A stretch of 5,050 nt of DNA from Nanobdellota archaeon (GCA_018816205.1 JAHIWJ010000137.1:1-5050), one strand, 5' to 3'. Positions 1 through 5,050 are shown, counted from the stretch's first letter. Program-made: numbers and translations. The notes: generated by a model not told the origin, from the letters alone.

Positions 1-501
1 AGACAGTAAGTCTCCAGCCGTCAACAGCCACCTTAAAGGAACATCAACATTACCCTCGCCACGCTTCACAACAACGTAACTTCCTAAAATTTTTGCTTCT
101 GTCTGTCCGATTACTCCAAGAACTTTTTTCAAACTTCCCCCTGTTGTAAAAACATCATCAAAAATAACAACACTATCCCCCAGAGCAGGCACATATCCAT
201 CAATGAAACCTCCCCTTCCATGCTGTTTTGGAGAGTCGCGAACCATCACCAAATGCAGGCCATATTTAGCAGAAATAACGCTGGGCGGAGAAAGCCCACC
301 ATAACCCATTGCGGCAATGCAGGTAGTGCTTTTATCTAGCATCCCCCATATCAATTCACTTATAAGATGCAAAGCCCTCGGATTTCCATATGCCTTCTTA
401 ATGTCAACATAATAATCAAGATGCTTTCCACTCACGCCCTTAACAGGCTCACGATAAACAACATCAAGCTCTCGCAAAACACGAATTAGTTCTTCCCGCA
501 T
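1..501 (-). CDS. pyrE: Orotate phosphoribosyltransferase, 3' end cut by window edge
   Basis: Cytoplasmic enzyme of de novo pyrimidine synthesis that joins orotate to PRPP, giving orotidine 5'-monophosphate. I translated 167 residues from the ATG at 501-499, with no stop before the window edge. The family is usually about 180-210 residues, so only a short tail is missing. The PRPP-binding signature VVIFDDVFTTGGS lies at residues 111-123. The catalytic loop VRDSPKQHGRGG (87-98) keeps R88, K92 and H94, the residues known in the family to act on PRPP. The N-terminal YYVDIKKA (30-37) and the final LLTAGDLL (159-166) also fit the family. The second loop position, a lysine in enterobacterial enzymes, is D89; as I recall, Bacillus-type enzymes also lack that lysine. 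The gene follows valS on the same strand after 34 bp and has a TATA-like box centred about 25 bp before the ATG. A different phosphoribosyltransferase is possible but less likely. Confidence 0.88.
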   Translation of the reverse strand, partial: MREELIRVLRELDVVYREPVKGVSGKHLDYYVDIKKAYGNPRALHLISELIWGMLDKSTTCIAAMGYGGLSPPSVISAKYGLHLVMVRDSPKQHGRGGFIDGYVPALGDSVVIFDDVFTTGGSLKKVLGVIGQTEAKILGSYVVVKRGEGNVDVPLRWLLTAGDLLS

Positions 502-522
502 ATCCCCTAAAACAAGGTATAA

Positions 523-531
523 TTAATAAAA
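523..531 (-). promoter_or_regulatory. TATA box of pyrE, leaderless type
   Basis: On the minus strand the sequence TTTTATTAA lies in the 34-bp gap between valS and pyrE, centred about 25-26 bp upstream of the pyrE ATG. Archaeal TATA boxes lie about 26 bp before the transcription start, so the transcript would begin at or next to the ATG. The only G-rich sequence near the start, GGGGAT at 507-502, touches the ATG directly and is too close to act as a normal Shine-Dalgarno. Placement and composition are seen; promoter activity is inferred. Confidence 0.5.
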
Positions 532-535
532 CTAA

Positions 536-2881
536 CTACTCAACAAACTCCACCCCAAACTCCCCGCCCTTCAACTCCGCAATATTCATCACCGACTTAA
601 AATCAGCTATAACATCATTCAACTCGTCCTGCTCTCTCTGCGTCAGCGTCAAAACAACCTTAGAGTTCATTGCCTTTTTGTTCTCAGACTTCACCTGCCT
701 AACCTTAGCAATCATAGCAAGAAAATCACTCCAAACTTTATCATCGTTCTTTCCACTTTTAACGTCCAACTCTGAAGGCCAGCTCGAAATATGAATTGAC
801 TTCTCCTTCTCAAATTCGCTGAAATGATTCTGATAAACCTCTTCTGTAATGTAAGGCGTAATCGGCGCCATCAACTTCACGACAGCCAACAATCCCTGAT
901 ACAAAGCATAAAACGCAGAAGCCTTCTCATCTTCGGTTCCGTTATAAACTCTATTCTTAACAATCTCCAAATAATTATCAGCAAAAACCCCCCAGAAAAA
1001 CCTCTCTGTCTCCAGCTTCACCTTCGCATAATTAAAGTCCTCAAATGCATCCGTAGCACTCTTTATCAACTTGTTCAATTGCGTCAAAAACAACCTGTCT
1101 GCCTCAAGAAGTTTAGGCTTCTTATCCTGATGCTTCAAGTTCATAAACACAAACCTCGAAGCATTCAACAATTTCGTAACAAACTTCTTTCCAGCAACCA
1201 AATCATTTTCCTGATAGTCTACGTCATCTCCAAGTTTTGCCGTCGCCGCCCAGTATCTCACCGCGTCGCTCCCGAACTGCTCCATCACCGCCCGCAGACT
1301 AATCGAATTCCCTTTCGACTTCGACATCTTCTCGCCCTGAAGAGTTACAAACCCCGAAACTGCGATATCATTCCAAGGAAGTTTATTCTCATGATACAAC
1401 GCCCTAACAATCGTATAAAACGCCCACGTCCTTATTATGTCATGCGCCTGCGGCCTCAATGAATACGGAACCTTGACTTTCCCCTTGACTAAATCAGAAA
1501 CAATCTGCGGCGTCAATGAAGACGTAGCCCATGTATCCAAAACTTTTGTCTCAGGCTTAGCGTCAATCTTGCACTTCGGACACTTCCTATGCTTCTGCAT
1601 TGGATCAGTCGGCAGCTCTTTCTCATCCGCCAAAATAACCTCGCCGCATTTCTCACAAATCCAAACTGGAATCGGAATCCCAAAATGTCTCTCCCTAGAA
1701 ATCGACCAATCCCACTCCAACCCATTTATCCAATTCTCATACCTCTTAAACATGTGCTTTGGATGCCACTTTATTTTCTTTCCCTGCGCAATCAACTCCT
1801 TTTTCTTATCAAGAATCTTAATAAACCACTGCTCCGTCGGCAAAAACTCAATTCCTGTCCCGCATTTATCGTGCACATTCAGAGTATGCGTTATGCTCTT
1901 CTGCTCCATAATTAAATCCTTGGCTTTCAAATCTTCCAAAATCTTTTTCCTTGATTCCAAAATAGTTAAACCCGCATACTTTCCTTCTTTCACTTTTCCA
2001 TCCAAAGAGAAAATCACCCTCGGAGTTAACTTGTACCGCTTAATAGCATCAACATCATACTTGTCCCCATAAGAACAGACCATCAAAACTCCGGTCCCTT
2101 TTTCAATATCAGCAGACTTATCTGCAATTATCGGAACCCGATAATCAAACAGCGGAACCGTCGCCTTCCTTCCAACATAATCTTTATACCTCTTGTCTTC
2201 AGGGTTAACAAAAACCGCCACGCACGCACCCAAGAGTTCCGGACGAGTTGTAGCAATCGGCAGATCATTCCCTTCTTCCGTTAAAAATCTCAGCGTGCTA
2301 AACAAAGTTTCTTTATTCTTATCTTCTAACTCTGCCTGCGCAACCGGCGTCTGACACTCCGGACAATAAATCGTCGGAAACTTCTCCCTGTAAACCAAAC
2401 CTTTCTTATACAACTCAATAAAAGACGCCTGCGACATCTTCCTCGAATGGTCGTCAATCGTAGAATAATAAACATCATAATCACATGAAATCGCCAGATT
2501 CTTCCAATCCTGAACAAAATTCGGAGTTATCTCCTTCAATGTCTTCAAACACAGCTCAATAAACTCTGCCCGCGTCATAGACTTGCTCTTAACATTCTTC
2601 AATCTCTCAACAAGTCTCTCAGTTGGCAGTCCATTATCATCAGTTCCAAAAGGATACAAAACCTCAAATCCTTTCATCCTGTTATACCTGGCAATAAAAT
2701 CATCATGCGAATACGAGCTAGCATGCCCGATATGCATGTCCCCAGAAACAGTCGGCGGCGGCGTGTCAACTGAATAAATTTTCTTCTTGCTGTGCGGATT
2801 AAACTTGTAAACCTTCTCCTTCTCCCAATACGCCCGCCATTTTTCTTCAATTGCTTTTATGTCAAGTTGATTCTTACTCAT
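536..2881 (-). CDS. valS: Valyl-tRNA synthetase, compact archaeal type
   Basis: Class I aminoacyl-tRNA synthetase that charges tRNA-Val with valine in the cytoplasm and hydrolyses mischarged threonyl-tRNA. It is 781 residues from ATG 2881-2879 to TAG 538-536. The Rossmann active site has HIGH at residues 50-53, preceded by PPPTVSG, and KMSKS at 518-522. The inserted editing domain (about 190-350) contains ATTRPELL (210-217) and GTGVLMVCSYGDKYD (262-276). Two zinc-knuckle-like groups are visible: C173/C176 with C340, and C409/C412 with C434/C437. An alpha-helical anticodon-binding domain follows (about 595-705), then a short C-terminal alpha/beta domain. It lacks the long C-terminal coiled coil of bacterial enzymes, which are usually near 880-950 residues. 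GTDDNGLPTE (79-88) resembles archaeal-type enzymes rather than bacterial ones. The start is supported by the usual distance to HIGH and by a TATA box 28 bp upstream. No frameshift is seen. Confidence 0.97.
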   Translation of the reverse strand: MSKNQLDIKAIEEKWRAYWEKEKVYKFNPHSKKKIYSVDTPPPTVSGDMHIGHASSYSHDDFIARYNRMKGFEVLYPFGTDDNGLPTERLVERLKNVKSKSMTRAEFIELCLKTLKEITPNFVQDWKNLAISCDYDVYYSTIDDHSRKMSQASFIELYKKGLVYREKFPTIYCPECQTPVAQAELEDKNKETLFSTLRFLTEEGNDLPIATTRPELLGACVAVFVNPEDKRYKDYVGRKATVPLFDYRVPIIADKSADIEKGTGVLMVCSYGDKYDVDAIKRYKLTPRVIFSLDGKVKEGKYAGLTILESRKKILEDLKAKDLIMEQKSITHTLNVHDKCGTGIEFLPTEQWFIKILDKKKELIAQGKKIKWHPKHMFKRYENWINGLEWDWSISRERHFGIPIPVWICEKCGEVILADEKELPTDPMQKHRKCPKCKIDAKPETKVLDTWATSSLTPQIVSDLVKGKVKVPYSLRPQAHDIIRTWAFYTIVRALYHENKLPWNDIAVSGFVTLQGEKMSKSKGNSISLRAVMEQFGSDAVRYWAATAKLGDDVDYQENDLVAGKKFVTKLLNASRFVFMNLKHQDKKPKLLEADRLFLTQLNKLIKSATDAFEDFNYAKVKLETERFFWGVFADNYLEIVKNRVYNGTEDEKASAFYALYQGLLAVVKLMAPITPYITEEVYQNHFSEFEKEKSIHISSWPSELDVKSGKNDDKVWSDFLAMIAKVRQVKSENKKAMNSKVVLTLTQREQDELNDVIADFKSVMNIAELKGGEFGVEFVE

Positions 2882-2905
2882 CGTAAGGAAGTCAAGAATA
2901 GTGGG

Positions 2906-2920
2906 ATTTTAAGGTTTTTG
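2906..2920 (-). promoter_or_regulatory. BRE and TATA box of valS
   Basis: Read on the minus strand, CAAAAACC (2920-2913) followed by TTAAAAT (2912-2906) matches the archaeal order of an A-rich BRE and then a TATA box. The TATA centre is about 28 bp before the valS ATG, so the transcript would have a leader of only a few bases or none. No Shine-Dalgarno-like sequence precedes the ATG. The left target duplication of the neighbouring mobile element begins at 2921, immediately next to the BRE. Confidence 0.55.
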
Positions 2921-2929
2921 GGTAAGATA
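2921..2929. repeat. Left 9-bp target-site duplication
   Basis: GGTAAGATA directly outside the left terminal inverted repeat, identical to 3039-3047 at the other end. The match does not extend beyond 9 bp, because the next outer base is G on this side and the element's terminal C on the other. An exact 9-bp duplication flanking inverted ends is the signature of transposition. Confidence 0.88.
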
Positions 2930-2943
2930 GGCTCTGTTGAAAA
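2930..2943 (+). repeat. Left terminal inverted repeat of the MITE
   Basis: GGCTCTGTTGAAAA, the exact reverse complement of 3025-3038. Beyond 14 bp the two ends diverge: the left continues AGTC and the right, read inward, continues TCTG. Confidence 0.9.
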
Positions 2944-3024
2944 AGTCAAATGTGAATTTGCTATTTTTATTTGGGGCGCAGGGGGAGGGTTTGCTTGTAA
3001 AAATTCCAAATCATCAAAAACAGA

Positions 3025-3038
3025 TTTTCAACAGAGCC
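3025..3038 (-). repeat. Right terminal inverted repeat of the MITE
   Basis: TTTTCAACAGAGCC on the plus strand, pairing perfectly with the left end over 14 bp. The pair could form a long stem with an 81-base loop in single-stranded DNA or RNA. With the flanking target duplications, transposon ends explain it better than a terminator. Confidence 0.9.
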
Positions 3039-3047
3039 GGTAAGATA
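3039..3047. repeat. Right 9-bp target-site duplication
   Basis: GGTAAGATA, identical to 2921-2929. Removing the element and one copy rebuilds an uninterrupted ancestral gap in which GGTAAGATA is followed by TTATAAAG, and cuts the intergenic space from 239 to 121 bp. Confidence 0.88.
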
Positions 3048-3084
3048 TTATAAAGATTTAGAAAAATAAATACTCCGCCACCCC

Positions 3085-3100
3085 AATAAAACTTAAATAT
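3085..3100 (+). promoter_or_regulatory. BRE and TATA box of the lamin-tail gene pair
   Basis: AATAAAAC (3085-3092) followed by TTAAATAT (3093-3100) is a strong match to an archaeal BRE plus TATA box. Its centre lies about 24-25 bp before the ATG at 3121, so the transcript is expected to be leaderless. No Shine-Dalgarno-like sequence precedes the start. It would drive both this gene and the overlapping gene that follows. Confidence 0.6.
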
Positions 3101-3120
3101 TCCAATTATCTAAAAATCAA

Positions 3121-4038
3121 ATGAGGTCAATAGCTTTAATCATTTTCACAATCCTGCTTACAACCCTTTCATCAGCAATTGTCATCAACGAATTCACAGT
3201 CGACCCTCAAACCGACTGGGACAACAGCGGGGGCGTCAGTTCAACTGGGGATGAATGGATAGAAATTTTCAATCCTTCAAATCAAACAATCGACTTAACA
3301 AACTGGACAATTGTCATGAATGACTCTACATCTAATTCAACACCTTATTCGGTTGAAACACTTCTTGGCACTATCAATAGCGGGCACTATAAGGTAATTC
3401 TAAATCCAGAAGGCAGCTTGAACAATAACGGACAAATTATGCTCTATAACAACCTCGGACAACTAATAGACTCCGTAACTTACGGAGCATGGGATGATGG
3501 TAACCTGTTAGATAACGCACCAGACGGAAACGCAGACAGCTATTTAGATGAATGTCTCGCACGAATCCCTAACGGCCAAGATACTAACATCGACTCAGTC
3601 GACTTCATAAAAACAGAGTGCACCTATGGCCTTGAAAACATAATCCTCCTGCCAAACGAGCAAACAATCGGAGTCATAATAGCCGGAAAGATAGTGTTTA
3701 AAGTCTTCCCCAGAAACCTTGATTTCGGAATAGTTCAACAGAGCTCAACAAACAACTCGGCACTTAATGGTCCAATCACCTTCGACGTAAATGGCAGCAC
3801 TACAGACGTAAACGTAGAAATAACAAACGTCACCGGTTTCCCATTCGAAGAAGGTCTAAAAATCGACGGTCACAACGCACTAGGCAGCAGTTGGTTATTA
3901 ATCTGTCTGCTAAATCAAGGCGAATGCAATTTTAATCCTGTCTGGGCATTCCCAACCCTCGACGTCCCCGAAGACGCCCAACCCGGAAACAACAAAGGAA
4001 CAATCACATACACCGTAACCGGCCCTCCGCCACAATGA
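3121..4038 (+). CDS. Secreted lamin-tail-domain (LTD) protein
   Basis: A 305-residue exported protein of unknown function. An N-terminal signal peptide is visible (hydrophobic stretch about residues 4-16, likely cleavage near TLSSA, 15-19). Residues 20-172 fit the lamin tail domain, an Ig-like beta-sandwich common in secreted prokaryotic proteins: VINEF (21-25), DEWIEIFNPSNQTIDLTNW (44-62), GQIMLYNNLGQLIDSVTYG (104-122) and the closing ARIPNGQDTN...TYGLEN (147-173). A second beta-rich region (about 190-300) begins with KVFPRNLDFGIV (194-205) and ends VPEDAQPGNNKGTITYTV. Seven N-x-S/T sequons are present (N54, N61, N67, N72, N211, N224, N236). C145/C167 and C262/C269 could form disulfides. There is no membrane anchor; the protein ends PPPQ. 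The stop overlaps the next start as ATGA, suggesting co-expression and a shared surface role. The lamin-tail call is from pattern recognition; the substrate or partner is not known. Confidence 0.85.
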   Translation: MRSIALIIFTILLTTLSSAIVINEFTVDPQTDWDNSGGVSSTGDEWIEIFNPSNQTIDLTNWTIVMNDSTSNSTPYSVETLLGTINSGHYKVILNPEGSLNNNGQIMLYNNLGQLIDSVTYGAWDDGNLLDNAPDGNADSYLDECLARIPNGQDTNIDSVDFIKTECTYGLENIILLPNEQTIGVIIAGKIVFKVFPRNLDFGIVQQSSTNNSALNGPITFDVNGSTTDVNVEITNVTGFPFEEGLKIDGHNALGSSWLLICLLNQGECNFNPVWAFPTLDVPEDAQPGNNKGTITYTVTGPPPQ

Positions 4039-4703
4039 AAAAAATAATTCTCTTCTTCCTGCTCTTCATACCACTCGTCTCAGCAATCCAATTCTCCCCA
4101 ACCTCCCTAGAATTCAACCTAGGAACGAACCAAGTCGCCTGCAAAAATGTTTACTTCCAAGTTGAATCTTCAACAACATTAAGAGACGCCTGGGCGCAGT
4201 CTTCTTCATCTCCTTGGACTATTACAAACTTCCAAACATCTTCCCAAGAACTAGGCCTAGAACTTTCCTATCCTAGCGAAGTCAACTCCGGACAAGGAGA
4301 AATCCAACTCTGTCTTTCCGGCTCCCAAGCAGGAGACTACAAAGGAGCACTAATCTTCCGCCAAGGAGAAACCGGCAGCTCAATAGTCCAATTTGCCGTC
4401 TGGCTAAAAGCCAGCATCGCACCCTCAAACAATTTGCCTCAAGAAGAATCGCCATCCTCTTCAAAAACTTCAAAAAGCTCGGGTAGTTATCATGGCAGCA
4501 ACACCGTCCTAGTTCCTGGCATTAACCCAACAAAACCAGAAAACACCCTACAAAAAATCAACTACAACCTTTCCCAAGAAGAAATTAAGTTAAACAAGCC
4601 CTCTTCAATAAAAGGAACATCGTCATCGATGGTTCCAATCCTGCTGATAACCCTGCTAGTAATCCTAATAATTTTATTCTTATTCGTGATTCTGATTCGC
4701 TAA
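4035..4703 (+). CDS. Membrane-anchored extracellular beta-domain protein, unknown function
   Basis: A 222-residue protein I do not recognise. It has a signal peptide (residues 1-17, MKKIILFFLL core, likely cleavage after LVSA) and a beta-rich extracellular domain (about 18-127). C36 and C93 could form a disulfide. A Ser-rich, low-complexity linker follows (about 128-160), then a second linker, and a single C-terminal transmembrane helix (about 199-221) ending in one arginine. The predicted topology is almost wholly outside the cell, with no cytoplasmic tail. Its ATG overlaps the TGA of the lamin-tail gene, and no Shine-Dalgarno precedes it, so translation probably depends on re-initiation after the upstream gene. 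FSPTSLEFNLG (20-30) and AGDYKGALIF (99-108) resemble motifs in the second half of the upstream protein. The upstream protein has no anchor and this one does, so it may hold its partner at the cell surface; that is inference. Sequons include N178-L-S. Confidence 0.8.
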   Translation: MKKIILFFLLFIPLVSAIQFSPTSLEFNLGTNQVACKNVYFQVESSTTLRDAWAQSSSSPWTITNFQTSSQELGLELSYPSEVNSGQGEIQLCLSGSQAGDYKGALIFRQGETGSSIVQFAVWLKASIAPSNNLPQEESPSSSKTSKSSGSYHGSNTVLVPGINPTKPENTLQKINYNLSQEEIKLNKPSSIKGTSSSMVPILLITLLVILIILFLFVILIR

Positions 4704-4704
4704 T

Positions 4705-4719
4705 CGAATAACTTATTAA
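4705..4719 (+). promoter_or_regulatory. BRE and TATA box of the endonuclease III gene
   Basis: CGAATAAC (4705-4712) and TTATTAA (4713-4719) sit immediately after the preceding stop codon. The TATA centre is about 25 bp before the ATG at 4741, the same spacing as the other promoters here, which suggests a leaderless transcript and separate control from the surface-protein pair. Confidence 0.5.
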
Positions 4720-4727
4720 CCACCTTC

Positions 4728-4734
4728 TTTTTTT
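4728..4734 (+). terminator. Possible oligo-T termination site
   Basis: A run of seven T on the plus strand (part of CTTCTTTTTTTATCTTG), 25 bp past the stop of the membrane-anchored gene and with no hairpin before it. Archaeal RNA polymerase can terminate on T-tracts alone, so this could end the surface-gene transcript. It lies between the TATA box and start of the next gene, so it may be only pyrimidine-rich initiator sequence. Confidence 0.3.
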
Positions 4735-4740
4735 ATCTTG

Positions 4741-5050
4741 ATGCCTTCAAAAACCCAACTCTTCCTTAGCATCTTCAAAAAAGCACAAAAAAAATACTCT
4801 CGCTCCGAAAAGCGCCTGGCAGGCGACGCCTGGCCAAAAGACTGGCAAACCTTAATCGCAACAATCTACTCCGCCCAAAGCCGCGACGAACTAACAATTC
4901 CGGTGATGGAACAAACTTTCAAAGAACTGCCAACTCTCCAAGCCTACGCAAAAGCACCCCTATCAAAAATTCTGCGTTTAACTAAAAAAATAAACTTCTA
5001 CAAAACAAAATCAAAAAATTCCAAAGCAACCGCAGAACTCCTTATAAAAA
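4741..5050 (+). CDS. nth: Endonuclease III-like DNA glycosylase, N-terminal part
   Basis: Base-excision-repair enzyme family (HhH-GPD) that removes oxidised pyrimidines and cuts at abasic sites. The 103 residues visible from ATG 4741 stay open to the window edge. DWQTLIATIYSAQSRDE (34-50) corresponds to the LLIAVLLSAQATD segment of E. coli Nth, including the conserved S-A-Q whose glutamine enters the DNA helix. LPTLQAYAKAPLSKIL (63-78) and INFYKTKSKNSKATAELL (84-101) match the helices after it. The helix-hairpin-helix, the catalytic lysine and aspartate, and any iron-sulfur cluster cysteines lie beyond the window, so enzyme activity and the exact subfamily (Nth, MutY or a plain HhH-GPD member) cannot be settled here. 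A TTG codon directly upstream is in frame, but ATG with its promoter spacing is preferred. It has its own promoter-like sequence and no obvious link to its left neighbours. Confidence 0.85.
   Translation, partial: MPSKTQLFLSIFKKAQKKYSRSEKRLAGDAWPKDWQTLIATIYSAQSRDELTIPVMEQTFKELPTLQAYAKAPLSKILRLTKKINFYKTKSKNSKATAELLIK

Larger units (their letters stand above)
2930..3038. mobile_element. 109-bp MITE with IS903/IS5-like ends
   Basis: A miniature inverted-repeat element with perfect 14-bp terminal inverted repeats (2930-2943 and 3025-3038) and a perfect 9-bp target duplication. Its left end, GGCTCTGTTGAAAAAGTC, matches my recollection of the IS903 terminal repeat GGCTTTGTTGAATAAATC at 15 of 18 positions. 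The IS903 group of the IS5 family is known to make 9-bp duplications, so both signs agree. The 81-bp interior is too short for a transposase, so movement would depend on a full-length relative elsewhere. The interior has a G-rich core (2973-2989) and a small subterminal inverted repeat, CAAAT (2947-2951) with ATTTG (2956-2960). Open frames cross the element on both strands, but none looks like a gene. It could also be the deleted remnant of one insertion sequence; a multicopy search would decide. That it is a transposed element is nearly certain; the family is probable. Confidence 0.87.

Noticed and set aside
231..242. Loss of a catalytic lysine (D89) in PyrE suggesting an inactive enzyme
   Set aside because: The more important K92 and H94 are kept, and as I recall other active families also lack a lysine at this position.
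502..507. GGGGAT as a Shine-Dalgarno for pyrE
   Set aside because: It directly abuts the ATG, leaving no spacer, and a TATA box at about -26 supports leaderless initiation instead.
824..2072. Long plus-strand open frames opposite valS
   Set aside because: They are antisense to a clear valyl-tRNA synthetase and their peptides have low-information composition with no recognisable domain.
2972..2990. G-quadruplex in the MITE core
   Set aside because: Only three separated runs of three or more G are present; a standard intramolecular quadruplex needs four.
2930..3038. Inverted repeat as a rho-independent terminator or attenuator hairpin
   Set aside because: The 81-base loop is too long, it lies between divergent gene starts where no transcript should end, and the 9-bp target duplications explain it as a transposon.
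2930..3038. IS6/IS26-type ends (GGCACTGTTGCAAA-like)
   Set aside because: The first bases are similar, but IS6 elements make 8-bp duplications and the match to IS903-type ends, together with the 9-bp duplication, fits better.
2792..3043. 83-residue plus-strand open frame running from within antisense valS through the MITE
   Set aside because: It overlaps valS on the opposite strand, crosses the target duplication and transposon end, has no promoter or start signal, and its peptide looks like chance translation.

Overview
The window looks archaeal, most likely a small-genome lineage of the DPANN type (Woesearchaeota/Pacearchaeota-like). This rests on a compact archaeal-type valyl-tRNA synthetase, TATA/BRE-like promoters placed for leaderless transcription, no usable Shine-Dalgarno sequence before any of the five genes, and short secreted beta-rich proteins with many N-glycosylation sequons. 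The lineage is an inference; no rRNA or marker tree is available here.

Layout. The left half is on the minus strand: valS (536-2881) followed after 34 bp by pyrE, which runs off the left edge (501 to 1). Positions 2882-3120 separate these from plus-strand genes and hold two divergent promoters. Between the promoters sits a 109-bp mobile element (2930-3038) with 14-bp perfect terminal inverted repeats and an exact 9-bp target duplication. Its ends resemble those of the IS903 group of the IS5 family, and it is too short to encode a transposase, so it reads as a MITE. The right half is on the plus strand. A secreted lamin-tail-domain protein (3121-4038) overlaps by ATGA a second exported protein with a C-terminal membrane anchor (4035-4703). 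An endonuclease III-like gene starts at 4741 and runs off the right edge.

How the genes relate. valS and pyrE are housekeeping genes, each with its own promoter-like sequence, so co-transcription is possible but not required. The two exported proteins form a tight, translationally coupled pair: one is soluble and the other is anchored outside the cell, and both carry a similar beta-strand motif. A cell-surface pair is the simplest reading, but their function is unknown. The endonuclease gene has its own promoter in the 37-bp gap and looks functionally unrelated.

Base composition. In most sampled rows the plus strand carries more C than G whichever strand is coding, which suggests a replication-strand skew. 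The MITE and the first half of the lamin-tail gene break this pattern. No tRNA, rRNA, CRISPR array or complete transposase gene was seen.
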